The notes: a model not told the origin generated them from the sequence alone. Counted from the stretch's first letter, positions 27,272 to 39,630 are shown. The stretch: DNA of 64,000 nt from Enterobacter bugandensis (GCF_900324475.1 NZ_LT992502.1:3844001-3908000), one strand, 5' to 3'. Numbers and translations are program-made.

Positions 27272-28005
27272 GTATGTTCACCCACTCCGCCATTGCCAGT
27301 CTCAATAACCTGGAAATGATGGTCTACAACTATGTCATCAAAAACCGGGACAAAGTGATGTACATGACCATCCGCGAGCTGGCGGATGCGGCTGGCGTCT
27401 CAACCACCACTATCCTGCGCTTTTGCCGCAAGCTCAACTGCGAAGGGTATTCTGAATTTCGCGTGCGCTTTAAGCTCTATCTTGAGCAGAACGAGCCCCA
27501 GCAGGCGAATTTCGGCGCCAGCGAAATTATCAGCTTCTTTAAAAGCGTGAATAATGAAGAGTTCGACGCGCTATTAAATGACGCGGTAAATATCATTTTG
27601 TCTTCCGAGCGAATTATATTTGTCGGGGCGGGCACGTCAGGCTCTTTGGCCAAATATGGCGCACGCTTCTTTTCAAATATTGGTAAATTCAGTAATCATA
27701 TTGATGACCCTTATTTCCCGGTTACCAATGATATGGCGAAAAATGCGCTGGCGATTGTGCTCTCCGTCTCGGGCGAAACCGAGGAGATCCTGCGCTTCGC
27801 CAGCCAGTTCAGCCTGCATCACTGCAAGGTGCTCTCTATCACCAGCCACGAGCACTCTCGCCTGGCAAAACTGGCGGACTTTAATCTCTCCTGGCACGTT
27901 CCCCAGACGCGAATTGGCGGCGTCTACGATATCACCACGCAAATTCCCGTCATTTATATTCTGGAATCTCTCGGACGCAAGCTGGCGAAAAAACTGACGG
28001 AATAA
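27268..28005 (+). CDS. MurR/RpiR-family regulator, probably of bglA
   Basis: 245 residues if the GTG at 27268 is used, 243 if the ATG at 27274 is. The N-terminal HTH_6 domain (about 1-77; AAGVSTTTILRFCRKLNC) is followed by a SIS sugar-phosphate-binding domain (about 105-240; FVGAGTSGSLA and LSVSGETEE). RpiR-type regulators respond to phosphorylated sugars. It stands directly before bglA on the same strand, 116 bp away, so control of 6-phospho-beta-glucosidase by a phospho-glucoside is the simplest reading. No such gene is at this place in E. coli K-12, as I recall. Confidence 0.88.
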   Translation: MSMFTHSAIASLNNLEMMVYNYVIKNRDKVMYMTIRELADAAGVSTTTILRFCRKLNCEGYSEFRVRFKLYLEQNEPQQANFGASEIISFFKSVNNEEFDALLNDAVNIILSSERIIFVGAGTSGSLAKYGARFFSNIGKFSNHIDDPYFPVTNDMAKNALAIVLSVSGETEEILRFASQFSLHHCKVLSITSHEHSRLAKLADFNLSWHVPQTRIGGVYDITTQIPVIYILESLGRKLAKKLTE

Positions 28006-28028
28006 AACACCCTGTTTTTTCGATGTGA

Positions 28029-29555
<1,527 letters not shown>

Positions 29556-29568
29556 CGCCGGGCACCTA

Positions 29569-29594
29569 ACCCTCTCTCTTTGGGGAGAGGGTTA
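29569..29594. terminator. Inverted repeat between convergent bglA and ygfF
   Basis: AACCCTCTCT-CTTTGG-GGAGAGGGTT forms a strong stem in a 50-bp gap between converging genes. There is no clean U-run. A similar hairpin type recurs at 55218-55238. Confidence 0.55.
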
Positions 29595-29605
29595 GGGTGA
29601 GGGGT

Positions 29606-30349
29606 TTACTTCCCGCCAGCCAGCTCGATAAAACTGCCCGTCACGTAAGACGCCTTCTCGCTCAGCAGCCAGACAATCGCCTGCGCCACCTCTTCCGGCT
29701 GGCCGCCGCGCTGCATCGGCAGTAACGATTTCACGCGATCCACTCGCCCCGGCTCTCCGCCGGAAGCATGGATATCGGTATAAATCAGCCCAGGCCGCAC
29801 GCAGTTCACGCGAATGCCCTGCGCCGCCACCTCCAGCGATAGCCCGGTTGTCAGCGAATCTACCGCGCCTTTAGAAGCAGCGTAATCGACATATTCACCC
29901 GGCGCGCCCAGACGAGACGCGGCGGAAGAGACATTCACAATCGCCCCGCCCTTGCCGCCATGCTTGATGGACATGCGTTTCACCGCTTCACGACAGCAGA
30001 GAAAGTAGCCCGTGACGTTGGTCGCCAGCACGCGGTTAATGCGCTCTGCGGACAGATTCTCGATGGTGGATTGCTCAAACAGAATGCCTGCATTATTGAC
30101 CAGCGCGCGAAGCGGCTCACCTTCACGATCGATGCTGTCAAACATCGCCAGCACCTGAGCTTCATCGCTGATGTCCGCACGCACGGCAAACGCTTTACCG
30201 CCGGCCTCAACGATCTGATTGATAACGTCCGTCGCGGCTTTAATGTTGTGGTGATAGTTCACCGCCACGGTGTGGCCTTCACGTGCCAGCTGCAGCGCGG
30301 TGGCTTTCCCAATGCCCCGGCTCGCGCCGGTGACCAGTGCAATTGCCAT
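29606..30349 (-). CDS. ygfF: YgfF, short-chain dehydrogenase/reductase
   Basis: 247 residues with the full classical SDR set: TGASRGIG at 7-14, NNAG at 85-88, Ser at 141-142, and YAASK with Tyr156 and Lys160. It resembles glucose 1-dehydrogenase and 3-oxoacyl-ACP reductase relatives; the substrate of E. coli YgfF is not established. It lies alone between bglA and gcvP, as in E. coli. Confidence 0.94.
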   Translation of the reverse strand: MAIALVTGASRGIGKATALQLAREGHTVAVNYHHNIKAATDVINQIVEAGGKAFAVRADISDEAQVLAMFDSIDREGEPLRALVNNAGILFEQSTIENLSAERINRVLATNVTGYFLCCREAVKRMSIKHGGKGGAIVNVSSAASRLGAPGEYVDYAASKGAVDSLTTGLSLEVAAQGIRVNCVRPGLIYTDIHASGGEPGRVDRVKSLLPMQRGGQPEEVAQAIVWLLSEKASYVTGSFIELAGGK

Positions 30350-30369
30350 TATCCTCTCCCAATAAAAAA

Positions 30370-30402
30370 GCCGGGTGGCGGCTTCGCCTTACCCGGCCTA
30401 CG
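30370..30402. repeat. REP element between ygfF and gcvP
   Basis: GCCGGGTGGCGGCTTCGCCT followed by TACCCGGCCTAC is one palindromic unit just after the gcvP stop on the minus strand. Confidence 0.85.
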
Positions 30403-30419
30403 TTACTACATCAGCAATG

Positions 30420-33293
30420 TTACTTGTATTCGCTCATCGGCACGCAGGAGCAGAACAGATTACGGTCGCCGTAAACGTCATCAAGACGCTTCACGGTCGG
30501 CCAGTATTTGTTTGCCACGCCTGCCGGGAAGACGGCCAGCTCGCGGGAGTAACCGTGGTTCCACTCTGCCACCATCTCGTGCTGGGTGTGCGGGGCGTTG
30601 ACCAGCGGGTTATCTTCCAGCGTCCATTCGCCGTCCTGCACGCGGTCGATCTCCATGCGGATGGCCAGCATCGCGTCGATAAAGCGGTCCAGCTCGGCTT
30701 TGCTTTCAGACTCGGTCGGCTCCACCATCAGCGTCCCCGCAACCGGGAACGACATGGTTGGCGCGTGGAAGCCGTAGTCGATCAGACGCTTGGCGATATC
30801 CAGCTCGCTGATGCCGGTCTGCTCTTTCAGCGGACGAATATCGAGAATGCACTCGTGCGCCACGCGACCGTCGCGGCCGGTATAGAGCACCGGGAAGGCG
30901 GACTTCAGGCGAGTCGCAATGTAGTTGGCGTTCAGAATAGCCACCTGGCTCGCCTGCTTCAGCCCTTCCGCGCCCATCATGCGGATGTACATCCAGCTGA
31001 TTGGCAGGATTGATGCGCTGCCGAACGGTGCCGCAGAGACCGCGCCCTGACGGGTCAGCATGCCTTCAATCTGCACCACGCTGTGGCCCGGCACAAACGG
31101 CGCCAGGTGCGCTTTCACGCCGATTGGACCCATGCCCGGGCCGCCACCGCCGTGCGGAATACAGAAGGTTTTGTGCAGGTTGAGGTGCGATACGTCCGCG
31201 CCGATAAAGCCCGGCGAGGTAATGCCCACCTGCGCGTTCATGTTTGCGCCGTCGAGATATACCTGACCGCCGAACTGGTGCACCACGTCGCACACTTCAC
31301 GGATGGTCTCTTCGTACACGCCGTGGGTGGATGGATAGGTCACCATGATGCAGGAAAGTCTGTCGCCTGCCTGCTCGGCTTTCGCGCGCAGGTCGGCCAA
31401 ATCGATGTTGCCGTTTTTGTCGCATGCCACGACCACCACTTCCATGCCCGCCATCTGTGCTGAGGCCGGGTTGGTGCCGTGGGCGGAGCTTGGGATCAGG
31501 CAGATATCGCGGTGGCCTTCGTTACGGCTTTCGTGATAGTGACGGATCGCCAGCAGGCCCGCGTATTCACCCTGCGCGCCGGAGTTCGGCTGCATGCAGA
31601 GCGCGTCGTAACCGGTCAGCTTCACCAGCCAGTCTGAAAGCTGGTTGATCATCATGTGATAGCCTTCCGCCTGTTCTGGCGGGCAGAACGGGTGCAGTTC
31701 GGAGAATTCAGGCCAGGTAATCGGGATCATCTCTGCCGCGGCGTTCAGCTTCATGGTGCAGGAGCCCAGCGGGATCATCGCCTGGTTCAGCGCCAGATCC
31801 TTGCGCTCCAGAGAGTGCATATAGCGCATCATCTCGGTTTCGCTGTGATAGCGATTGAACACCGGGTGAGTCAGGATCGCGTCATTGCGCAGCATGCTTT
31901 CCTGAATGGAGCGGCTGTCGAGCGCGACCTCTTTGTCGAGCGTATCAACGTCCAGACCGTGTGCGTCGCCCAGCAACACGCTGAACAGGCTCAGGATATC
32001 GTCGCGAGTGGTGCTTTCATCCAGCGTAATGCCGACCGCGTTGTGGATGTCGCTGCGCAGGTTGATTTCTGCTGCATTCGCGCGCGCCAGCACGGCGGCT
32101 TTGTCTGCCACTTCCACGCACAGGGTGTCGAAGTAGTGCGCGTGGCGCAGCTTGAGGCCCTTCTGCTGCAGGCCGCAGGCCAGAATATCGGCCAGGCGGT
32201 GAATGCGGCTGGCAATGCGCTTCAGGCCAGCCGGACCGTGGAATACCGCATACAGGCTGGCGATGTTTGCCAGCAGTACCTGGGAAGTACAGATGTTGGA
32301 GTTCGCTTTCTCGCGGCGGATATGCTGCTCGCGGGTCTGCATCGCCATGCGCAACGCGGTATTACCGGCAGCATCTTTTGACACGCCAATGATACGGCCT
32401 GGCATGGAGCGTTTGAATTCATCTTTCGCGCCGAAGAACGCCGCGTGCGGGCCGCCGTAGCCCATCGGCACGCCGAAGCGCTGCGCGGAGCCGAATACAA
32501 TATCCGCGCCCTGTTTGCCCGGCGCCGTCAGCAGCACCAGCGCCATAAAATCGGCGGCAACGCTGACAACCACTTTGCGGGATTTCAGCTCGGCAATCAG
32601 CGCGCCGTAGTCGTGAACTTCGCCGGTGGTACCCACCTGCTGCAGCAGCACGCCGAAGACGTCCTGGTGATCCAGCACTTTGTCGGCGTCGTCGACGATC
32701 ACCTCAAAGCCGAAGGTTTCTGCACGGGTGCGCACCACGTCCAGCGTCTGGGGATGTACGTCCGCCGCCACGAAGAAGCGGTTAGCATTTTTCAGCTTGC
32801 TCACGCGTTTTGCCATCGCCATCGCTTCGGCAGCGGCGGTCGCTTCATCCAGCAGAGAGGCGGAAGCGATATCCATACCGGTCAGATCCAGCGTCACCTG
32901 CTGGAAGTTCAGCAGCGCTTCCAGACGCCCCTGAGAAACTTCTGGCTGATAAGGGGTGTAAGCGGTGTACCAGCCCGGGTTTTCCAGCATGTTACGCAGG
33001 ATAACTGGCGGTAACTGCACGTTGGTGTAGCCCATGCCAATGTAAGACTTATAGCGCTTGTTGAGGCCTGCAATAGCCTTCAGCTCCGCCAGCGCGGCGA
33101 ACTCCGTGGTGGCTTCCCCTACCTGAGGCGGCGTGGCAAGCTGGATGTCTTTTGGCACAATCTGGCCGATCAGTGCGTCTAATGAATCCGCGCCAACCGT
33201 CTTCAGCATCTCCTGCTGTTGCTGAGCATCCGGCCCAATGTGACGTTCAATGAAGGCGCCACGGTTTTCAAGCTGGCTTAAAGTCTGTGTCAT
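30420..33293 (-). CDS. gcvP: Glycine decarboxylase (P protein) of the glycine cleavage system
   Basis: 957 residues, equal to E. coli. It is a PLP enzyme with the cofactor lysine in [17 protein letters not shown] in the C-terminal half; the N-terminal half is the duplicated, non-catalytic partner domain. It decarboxylates glycine and passes the aminomethyl group to lipoyl-GcvH. Last gene of gcvT-gcvH-gcvP. A REP pair separates it from gcvH, perhaps tuning the ratio of the proteins. Confidence 0.98.
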   Translation of the reverse strand: MTQTLSQLENRGAFIERHIGPDAQQQQEMLKTVGADSLDALIGQIVPKDIQLATPPQVGEATTEFAALAELKAIAGLNKRYKSYIGMGYTNVQLPPVILRNMLENPGWYTAYTPYQPEVSQGRLEALLNFQQVTLDLTGMDIASASLLDEATAAAEAMAMAKRVSKLKNANRFFVAADVHPQTLDVVRTRAETFGFEVIVDDADKVLDHQDVFGVLLQQVGTTGEVHDYGALIAELKSRKVVVSVAADFMALVLLTAPGKQGADIVFGSAQRFGVPMGYGGPHAAFFGAKDEFKRSMPGRIIGVSKDAAGNTALRMAMQTREQHIRREKANSNICTSQVLLANIASLYAVFHGPAGLKRIASRIHRLADILACGLQQKGLKLRHAHYFDTLCVEVADKAAVLARANAAEINLRSDIHNAVGITLDESTTRDDILSLFSVLLGDAHGLDVDTLDKEVALDSRSIQESMLRNDAILTHPVFNRYHSETEMMRYMHSLERKDLALNQAMIPLGSCTMKLNAAAEMIPITWPEFSELHPFCPPEQAEGYHMMINQLSDWLVKLTGYDALCMQPNSGAQGEYAGLLAIRHYHESRNEGHRDICLIPSSAHGTNPASAQMAGMEVVVVACDKNGNIDLADLRAKAEQAGDRLSCIMVTYPSTHGVYEETIREVCDVVHQFGGQVYLDGANMNAQVGITSPGFIGADVSHLNLHKTFCIPHGGGGPGMGPIGVKAHLAPFVPGHSVVQIEGMLTRQGAVSAAPFGSASILPISWMYIRMMGAEGLKQASQVAILNANYIATRLKSAFPVLYTGRDGRVAHECILDIRPLKEQTGISELDIAKRLIDYGFHAPTMSFPVAGTLMVEPTESESKAELDRFIDAMLAIRMEIDRVQDGEWTLEDNPLVNAPHTQHEMVAEWNHGYSRELAVFPAGVANKYWPTVKRLDDVYGDRNLFCSCVPMSEYK

Positions 33294-33345
33294 GAGCGAT
33301 GGTTCCTGATACGTGCAGTGAATCGTAGTTATCTGTAACGCTGTT

Positions 33346-33405
33346 GCCCGGTGGCGCTACCGCTTACCGGGCCCTGTAGGCCGGATAAGCGCAGCGCCAT
33401 CCGGC
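33346..33405. repeat. REP pair between gcvH and gcvP
   Basis: GCCCGGTGGCGCTACCGCTT-ACCGGGC and GGCCGGATAAGCGCAGCGCC-ATCCGGC lie in opposite orientation in the 118-bp gap inside the gcv operon. An intercistronic BIME can stabilise the upstream gcvTH message. Confidence 0.85.
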
Positions 33406-33411
33406 ACAACG

Positions 33412-33801
33412 TTATTCGTCTTCCAGTAGTGCTTCGTACGCGGTTGCATCCAGCAGCGCGGCAACTTGCGATTCGTCGCTGGCTTTGATCTTGAAGATCC
33501 AGCCGCCTTCATAAGGCTCGCTGTTGACCAGTTCTGGCGAATCGCTCAGCGCGTCGTTGACCGCAACAATCTCACCGCTTACCGGTGCATAGATGTCAGA
33601 CGCCGCTTTTACGGACTCCGCCACGGCGCAGTCGTCGCCCGCGCTAACGGTCGTGCCCACGTCAGGCAGGTCAACAAACACCATGTCGCCCAGCAGCTCT
33701 TGCGCGTGCTCGGTGATCCCTACGGTGTAAGTGCCGTCCGCCTCTTTGCGCAGCCACTCGTGTTCTTTGCTGTATTTCAGTTCTGCTGGCACATTGCTCA
33801 T
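33412..33801 (-). CDS. gcvH: Glycine cleavage system H protein
   Basis: 129 residues. Lipoylated Lys65 lies in [15 protein letters not shown], the same position as in E. coli. It shuttles the aminomethyl group from GcvP to GcvT and electrons to lipoamide dehydrogenase. It follows gcvT by 23 bp in the operon. Confidence 0.98.
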   Translation of the reverse strand: MSNVPAELKYSKEHEWLRKEADGTYTVGITEHAQELLGDMVFVDLPDVGTTVSAGDDCAVAESVKAASDIYAPVSGEIVAVNDALSDSPELVNSEPYEGGWIFKIKASDESQVAALLDATAYEALLEDE

Positions 33802-33824
33802 TGAAGTTCTCCTGATAAAAATAG

Positions 33825-34919
33825 TTAGGCGACCGGCTTACCGGCGCGAACAAAAATCGGTTTGGTCACGTGGACCGGCATTTCGCGGTTGCGGATTTGC
33901 ACTACCGCCGTTTCGCCAATGCCTGCCGGCACGCGAGCCAGTGCAATACTGTAGCCCAGCGTCGGGGAGAAGGTACCGCTGGTGATCACGCCTTCGCGAT
34001 GATTGCCGTCAGCATCGGTAAAGCGCACCGGCAGCTCGCCGCGCAGCACGCCTTTTTCCTTCATCACCAGGCCAACCAGCTGGTCGGTACCCTTCTCGCG
34101 CTGCATCTCCAGCGCTTCACGGCCAATAAAATCACGGTCAGCCGGTTCCCACGCGATGGTCCAGCCCATGTTGGCCGCCAGCGGAGAGACGCCTTCATCC
34201 ATTTCCTGACCGTAGAGATTCATCCCCGCTTCCAGACGCAGCGTATCGCGCGCGCCCAGGCCCGCAGGCTTCACGCCCGCTTCTACCAGCGCACGCCAGA
34301 AATCGGCAGCTTTCTCGTTCGGCATCGCAATTTCGTAGCCCGCTTCACCGGTATAGCCGGTGGTGGCGATAAACAGATCCCCCGCCTGCACACCGAAGAA
34401 CGGCTTCATGCCTTCGGTGGCGGTGCGCTGCTCGTCGCTGAACAGAGACGCGGCTTTTGCCTGCGCGTTCGGCCCCTGCACGGCGATCAGCGACAGATCG
34501 TCACGGACGGTGATGTCGACGGCATAAGGTTCGGCGTGTTGGGTGATCCAGGAGAGGTCTTTTTCGCGGGTGGCGGAGTTTACAACGAGGCGGAAGAAAT
34601 CTTCGGTGAAGTAGTAGACGATAAGGTCATCAATCACGCCGCCCGAGGCATTCAGCATGCCGGTATAGAGCGCTTTGCCCGGCGTCTTCAGTTTGGCGAC
34701 GTCGTTTGCCAGCAGATAACGCAAAAACTCCCGGGTGCGGCTACCGCGCAGATCGACAATCGTCATGTGGGACACGTCGAACATACCGGCATCGGTGCGC
34801 ACCGCGTGGTGCTCATCAATCTGCGAGCCGTAGTGCAGCGGCATCATCCAGCCATGGAAGTCCACCATGCGGGCGCCGCATAACACGTGCTGTTCGTACA
34901 AAGGAGTCTGTTGAGCCAT
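33825..34919 (-). CDS. gcvT: Aminomethyltransferase (T protein) of the glycine cleavage system
   Basis: 364 residues, full length. The N-terminal segment ([20 protein letters not shown]) and the folate-binding centre around [10 protein letters not shown] are conserved. It moves the methylene unit to tetrahydrofolate and releases ammonia. It is the first gene of gcvTHP; a PurR-like box lies 60-75 bp upstream of its start and about 400 bp of noncoding DNA precedes it. Confidence 0.98.
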   Translation of the reverse strand: MAQQTPLYEQHVLCGARMVDFHGWMMPLHYGSQIDEHHAVRTDAGMFDVSHMTIVDLRGSRTREFLRYLLANDVAKLKTPGKALYTGMLNASGGVIDDLIVYYFTEDFFRLVVNSATREKDLSWITQHAEPYAVDITVRDDLSLIAVQGPNAQAKAASLFSDEQRTATEGMKPFFGVQAGDLFIATTGYTGEAGYEIAMPNEKAADFWRALVEAGVKPAGLGARDTLRLEAGMNLYGQEMDEGVSPLAANMGWTIAWEPADRDFIGREALEMQREKGTDQLVGLVMKEKGVLRGELPVRFTDADGNHREGVITSGTFSPTLGYSIALARVPAGIGETAVVQIRNREMPVHVTKPIFVRAGKPVA

Positions 34920-35316
34920 CTTGTCCTCGTTGAAAAATTCACCGTGAAACCCGGTATCGGCCTCGTTCCCGAATGCCGACGCAAACGTTCTCTTTTACCT
35001 GAACTTACCACCGAAACCGGCGGTTAACCATAAGGTAAAACGGGTCATCACATTAGCTTATGACCAAAAAACGCTGAAAAGCCTACAGAGTTATTCACTG
35101 GAAAAATGCGATTAACCCCGCACAAAATTAACAATGATCTAACAGGATTTAGCACATGGTGATATTTCGTGCGGAAAAACGGGCCGAATTTCCGTCACGT
35201 AAAAATCACGACATGAGAATAACTAATGCGAAAAATGGCGTGGAATTAGAATATTTCAAACGAGGGGATTTCCCCGACGCAGAGGCCGGGAAAATAAAGT
35301 GTGACGGGGATCGAGG
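34920..35316 (-). promoter_or_regulatory. Upstream regulatory region of gcvTHP
   Basis: This 397-bp geneless stretch separates ubiI from gcvT. It is A+T-rich in its middle and carries one recognisable operator (the PurR-like box listed separately). In E. coli the matching region binds GcvA, GcvR, Lrp and PurR; I could not place GcvA or Lrp sites with confidence. No other feature was seen. Confidence 0.6.
34979..34994 (-). promoter_or_regulatory. PurR-like operator upstream of gcvT
   Basis: On the minus strand it reads AAGAGAACGTTTGCGT, close to the PurR consensus ACGCAAACGTTTTCNT as I recall it in either orientation. PurR repression of gcvTHP is known in E. coli, because the pathway supplies one-carbon units for purines. 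Confidence 0.65.
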
Positions 35317-36519
35317 TTAGCGTAACCAGTCGGGAAGATCGTTAAGACCCATTGCCTGACGAAGAAGTTGAGGTTTGACGCCGGGAAGGGTGTCGGCCAG
35401 CTTGAGGCCGATATCGCGCAGCAGTTTTTTCGCCGGATTTGCCCCGGCAAACAGCTCGCGGAAGCCCTGCATTCCTGCCAGCATCATCGCCGCACTGTGC
35501 TTGCGGCTGCGCTCGTAGCGACGCAGATACAGATGCTGGCCGATATCTTTACCTTCACGGTGCAGGCGACGCAGTTCTTCCACCAGTTCCGCCGCGTCCA
35601 TAAAGCCGAGGTTAACGCCCTGCCCGGCCAGCGGATGAATGGTATGGGCCGCATCCCCCACCAGCGCCAGACGGTGCGCGGCGAACTGACGCGCGTAGCG
35701 GCCGGTTAACGGGAATACCAGCCGCTCGCTTTCAAGCGTGCACAAGCCAAGGCGGTTATCAAACGCCACGCACAGCGCCTGGTTAAAGGCCTCCGGCGTC
35801 GCATCCTGCATCTGCTGCGCTTTCTCCGGCACCAGGGACCAGACAATCGAGCACAGGTGCGGATCGGCAAGCGGCAGGAACGCCAGTATGCCGTCGTTGT
35901 GGAAAATCTGCCGCGCAATGCCGCCGTGCGGCTCTTCGGTGCGGATCGTTGCTACCATCGCATGATGGCGGTAATCCCAGTACGTCAGCGGGATATCGGC
36001 CTTGTTGCGCAGCCAGGAGTTAGCGCCGTCGGCACCGACCACCAGACGCGCGGTCAGCATGTCGCCGCTTTGCAGGGTGATAAACGCCTCGTTTTCGCCC
36101 CATGCCACCTGCTGGATCTGCGCAGGCGCAATTAGCGTCACGTCGCTGCACTGCTCTGCTTTCTGCCACAGCGCGTGGTGGATCACCGCATTCTCTATGA
36201 TATGCCCCAGATGGCTATAGCCCATGCTTTCATCATCAAAGGCAATATGGCCAAAGCTGTCTTTGTCCCACACTTCCATTCCGTGATAGCAGCTGGCGCG
36301 CTGGGCGACGATATCTGACCAGACGCCGAGACGCGTCAAAAGCTTTTCGCTGGCCGCGTTAATCGCCGACACGCGGAGTTCCGGCGGGGCATCTGATGCG
36401 ACAGGCTGGGGCTGCTTTTGCTCCAGCACGGCCACGCGCAGGCCGCTGCCCTGTAATCCACAGGCCAGCGCCAGTCCAACCATTCCGCCGCCAACGATGG
36501 CAACATCAACATTTTGCAC
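35317..36519 (-). CDS. ubiI: UbiI, 2-octaprenylphenol C5-hydroxylase
   Basis: 400 residues of a class A flavin monooxygenase. The FAD dinucleotide motif is GGGMVG at 10-15 and the second FAD motif is GDAAHTIHPLAGQG. It adds the C5 hydroxyl in aerobic ubiquinone synthesis, in the Ubi complex at the membrane. It follows ubiH by 12 bp in the ygfB-pepP-ubiH-ubiI operon and is clearly paralogous to it. Confidence 0.96.
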   Translation of the reverse strand: MQNVDVAIVGGGMVGLALACGLQGSGLRVAVLEQKQPQPVASDAPPELRVSAINAASEKLLTRLGVWSDIVAQRASCYHGMEVWDKDSFGHIAFDDESMGYSHLGHIIENAVIHHALWQKAEQCSDVTLIAPAQIQQVAWGENEAFITLQSGDMLTARLVVGADGANSWLRNKADIPLTYWDYRHHAMVATIRTEEPHGGIARQIFHNDGILAFLPLADPHLCSIVWSLVPEKAQQMQDATPEAFNQALCVAFDNRLGLCTLESERLVFPLTGRYARQFAAHRLALVGDAAHTIHPLAGQGVNLGFMDAAELVEELRRLHREGKDIGQHLYLRRYERSRKHSAAMMLAGMQGFRELFAGANPAKKLLRDIGLKLADTLPGVKPQLLRQAMGLNDLPDWLR

Positions 36520-36531
36520 AGTGATAACTCC

Positions 36532-37710
36532 TTAACGCGCGACCCAACCCAGGGTCCGCTGCGCCAGCACGTCACGTGCCGGAATGAACAGTTCCATCGC
36601 CATCAGCCCGAGGTTGCGACCAACAACCAGCGGCGCCCAGCGATTGGCAAAGAGATGGACTAAACCATCAGTGACGCCAATTGTCGCCTCTTTATCGGCC
36701 TGACGTCGCGTCTGGTAATGGCTTAGCACCGGGTAAGCGCCACAGTCCTTTTGTTCGCTCCACGCCTGCGAAAGCGTTTCGGCCAGGCTCATCACATCCC
36801 GCAGGCCGAGGTTAAAGCCCTGCCCGGCGATGGGGTGGAGGGTTTGCGCCGCGTTGCCGACCAGCGCCACGCGGTGAGAAACAGACTGTGATGCCGTGGT
36901 TAACGACAGTGGATAGACCGCACGTTTCCCGGCATGGGTAATACGCCCCAGCCGCCAGCCAAAGGCTTTCTGCAGCTCGGTACAAAAACGTTCGTCGGAC
37001 CAGGATTTAACCTCTTCGGCCTTTTCCTGCGGGTGGCACCAGACCAGCGAGCAGCGCCCGCCCGTCATCGGCAGCATCGCCAGCGGGCCGTGCTGGGTGA
37101 AGCGCTCAAACGCCCGGCCGTTGTGTTCTGCTGCGGTCGAGACGTTCGCGATGACCGCGACCTGCCCGTAAGGCTGCTGCCGCCACTCTACGCCGCACTG
37201 GGTGCCGAGCGCCGAGCGCGACCCGTCAGCCGCCACCAGAAGCTGTCCGTCAAGCACGGTGCCATTGTCCAGCGTTACGCTGACCGCGTCTTCACTGCGG
37301 GTGAAGCTGGCAACGCGTGCCGGGCAGTGCAACGTGACGCCCGGCGCGTCCTGCAACAGGCGGAACAGGCGCAGGCCAATATCGTGCAGTTCAACGACCT
37401 GACCCAGCGCGTCAATACGGTAGTCATGGGCATCCAGCGTCACAAACCCGGCATGACCGCGATCGCTCACGTGCACGGTATTAATGGCGGTAGCGCAGTC
37501 GGGGATGGCCTGCCAGATGCCAATGCGGGATAGCTGCTGGCAGGTGCCCTGCGCCAGGGCAATGGCGCGGGAATCAAACCCAGGGTGATTCTTCGCCTGC
37601 GGCGCGACGGCTTCAACCAGATGTACCGGAAGCTGCCCCTTCGTCAAATGCGAGATGGCTAACGCCAGCGTGGCGCCGGTCATGCCGCCGCCAACGATAA
37701 TCACGCTCAT
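36532..37710 (-). CDS. ubiH: UbiH, 2-octaprenyl-6-methoxyphenol hydroxylase
   Basis: 392 residues. FAD motifs are GGGMTG at 7-12 and GNAAQTLHPIAGQG. The enzyme performs the C1 hydroxylation of the ubiquinone ring. Its start overlaps the pepP stop by 4 bp, so it is translationally coupled to pepP, and ubiI follows. Confidence 0.96.
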   Translation of the reverse strand: MSVIIVGGGMTGATLALAISHLTKGQLPVHLVEAVAPQAKNHPGFDSRAIALAQGTCQQLSRIGIWQAIPDCATAINTVHVSDRGHAGFVTLDAHDYRIDALGQVVELHDIGLRLFRLLQDAPGVTLHCPARVASFTRSEDAVSVTLDNGTVLDGQLLVAADGSRSALGTQCGVEWRQQPYGQVAVIANVSTAAEHNGRAFERFTQHGPLAMLPMTGGRCSLVWCHPQEKAEEVKSWSDERFCTELQKAFGWRLGRITHAGKRAVYPLSLTTASQSVSHRVALVGNAAQTLHPIAGQGFNLGLRDVMSLAETLSQAWSEQKDCGAYPVLSHYQTRRQADKEATIGVTDGLVHLFANRWAPLVVGRNLGLMAMELFIPARDVLAQRTLGWVAR

Positions 37711-39026
37711 ACGCGCGTCGCTGCCATCAGCGCCTCGATATCGTCCGCTTTTTTCACCACGCTCGCGGTCAGGTTTTCGTTGCCGGTTTCGGTGATGACG
37801 ATGTCGTCTTCAATACGAATGCCAATTCCGCGGTATTCCTCTGGCACGTCGGCATCCGGCGCGATATACAGGCCCGGCTCGACGGTCAGCACCATGCCCG
37901 GTTCAAGCACGCGCGAACGTTCAGGGCCGTACGCGCCCACGTCGTGCACGTCCAGCCCCAGCCAGTGGCTCAGGCCGTGCATAAAGTACGGGCGGTGAGC
38001 ATTCTCGGTAATCAGGGTGTCGACATCCCCTTTGAGGATCCCAAGCTTAACCAGCCCGGTAATCATGATGCGCACCACCTCACCGGTCACTTCCTGAATG
38101 GAGGTGCCCGGGCGATACAGCGTCAGCGCCGTCTCGAGTGATTCGAGAACGATGTCATAAATCGCCCGCTGCGCTGGCGAAAACTTGCCGTTCACCGGGA
38201 AGGTACGCGTGATGTCGCCCGCGTAGCCCTGATATTCGCAACCGGCGTCAATCAGCACCAGATCGCCGTCGCGCAGCGCGCTTTCGTTTTCGGTGTAGTG
38301 CAGAATGCAGCCGTTTTCCCCGCCGCCAACGATGGTGTTGTAGGAGGGATAACGCGCGCCGTGGCGGTTAAATTCGTGGTGAATTTCGCCTTCCAGCTGG
38401 TATTCAAACATTCCGGGACGACATTTTTCCATCGCGCGGGTGTGCGCCAGGGCGCTGATTTCGCCCGCACGGCGCAGCACGTTCAGCTCTTCTTCAGATT
38501 TGAACAGACGCATCTCGTGCACCACCGGACGCCAGTCCGTGAGGGTGGCGGGCGCGGACAGGTTCTGCCGCGAGCCTTTACGCAGTTTTTCCAGCGCGTT
38601 GAAAACAATCTCATCGGCGTAGGCGTATTCGCCCTGCGCGTGGTAGAGCACGTCGAGGCCATTAAGCAGCTGATAGAGCTGCTGGTTGATTTCGCTAAAC
38701 GCCAGCGCGCGGTCAACGCCCAGCTTTTCCGGGGCGGCCTCTTGCCCTAAGCGGCGGCCAAACCAGATCTCAGCGGTTAAGTCTCGTACGCGGTTGAAAA
38801 TCACGCTGTGGTTGTGGGTGTCATTGCTCTTAATCAGCACCAGCACCGCTTCCGGCTCGTTGAAGCCGGTGAAGTACCAGAAATCGCTGCTCTGGCGATA
38901 GGGGTATTCGCTGTCGGCGCTGCGCGTCACTTCCGGCGCGGCAAAAATCAGCGCCGCGCTTCCCGGCTGCATGTTTGCCAGCAGCGCCTGACGACGGCGC
39001 AAATACTCTTGTTGCGAGATAACCAT
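37707..39026 (-). CDS. pepP: Xaa-Pro aminopeptidase PepP
   Basis: 439 residues from the ATG at 39026, which has AGGAGGG just upstream; the frame is open far beyond this, but that part overlaps ygfB in another frame and is noise. It is a manganese metalloprotease of the M24 pita-bread fold: LIDAGCEYQGYAGDITRTF supplies two aspartates, and HGLSHWLGLDVHD, TVEPGLY and GIRIEDD supply the His and Glu ligands. It removes N-terminal residues before proline. Confidence 0.96.
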   Translation of the reverse strand: MVISQQEYLRRRQALLANMQPGSAALIFAAPEVTRSADSEYPYRQSSDFWYFTGFNEPEAVLVLIKSNDTHNHSVIFNRVRDLTAEIWFGRRLGQEAAPEKLGVDRALAFSEINQQLYQLLNGLDVLYHAQGEYAYADEIVFNALEKLRKGSRQNLSAPATLTDWRPVVHEMRLFKSEEELNVLRRAGEISALAHTRAMEKCRPGMFEYQLEGEIHHEFNRHGARYPSYNTIVGGGENGCILHYTENESALRDGDLVLIDAGCEYQGYAGDITRTFPVNGKFSPAQRAIYDIVLESLETALTLYRPGTSIQEVTGEVVRIMITGLVKLGILKGDVDTLITENAHRPYFMHGLSHWLGLDVHDVGAYGPERSRVLEPGMVLTVEPGLYIAPDADVPEEYRGIGIRIEDDIVITETGNENLTASVVKKADDIEALMAATRV

Positions 39027-39051
39027 GACACCCTCCTGTGCGTTATTTTTC

Positions 39052-39630
39052 TTAATGTAAGGTTGGCTTGCGAACTTCCGGCGCGGTCGGCTGCGAGCGC
39101 GTAAAGTTGTCGTGGCACAGCAGCGCCGCCACGCGCACGTACTCGATGATCTCTTCGAGAGACATTTCCAGCTCTTCCTGATCTTCCTCTTCATCGTAGC
39201 CAAGCTGGGCGATGTTGCGCAGATCGTCAATCGCTTCACCCGCTTCGCCGGTGACTTTATCAAGCTTAGGCTGGGTGACGCCCAGGCCAAGCAGATAGTG
39301 GTTTACCCACCCCGCGAGCGCATCGGCGCGATCGAAGACGCTGACATCGTCGCCTTCAGGCAGATAAAGCTGAAAAAGGAAGCCATCGTCTTCCAGCGAA
39401 TCGCTGGTTGCCGCGTGCATTTTTCGCAGCGCTTCCGCCAGTTCGTGGCCAAACGCCAGCCCTTCGTTGGTGAGGTCGTGGATCAGCGGCTGCCATGAGC
39501 TGTCGCTGTTTCCGCCGCACAGTATGCCGCTGATCAGACCGTGCATTTCGGCAGGGGTAAGACCGACTCCCTGCTGGTTCAGTAACTGGTTTAAATCCTT
39601 GTAACCAGGCATTTCGTTCTGTATAGACAT
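39052..39630 (-). CDS. ygfB: YgfB, UPF0149 family protein
   Basis: 192 residues from the ATG at 39630, equal to E. coli YgfB; an in-frame ATG two codons upstream (39636) is an alternative. The protein is acidic and helical ([16 protein letters not shown]). Its function in enterobacteria is not established. It heads the operon with pepP-ubiH-ubiI and is divergent from zapA. Confidence 0.93.
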   Translation of the reverse strand: MSIQNEMPGYKDLNQLLNQQGVGLTPAEMHGLISGILCGGNSDSSWQPLIHDLTNEGLAFGHELAEALRKMHAATSDSLEDDGFLFQLYLPEGDDVSVFDRADALAGWVNHYLLGLGVTQPKLDKVTGEAGEAIDDLRNIAQLGYDEEEDQEELEMSLEEIIEYVRVAALLCHDNFTRSQPTAPEVRKPTLH

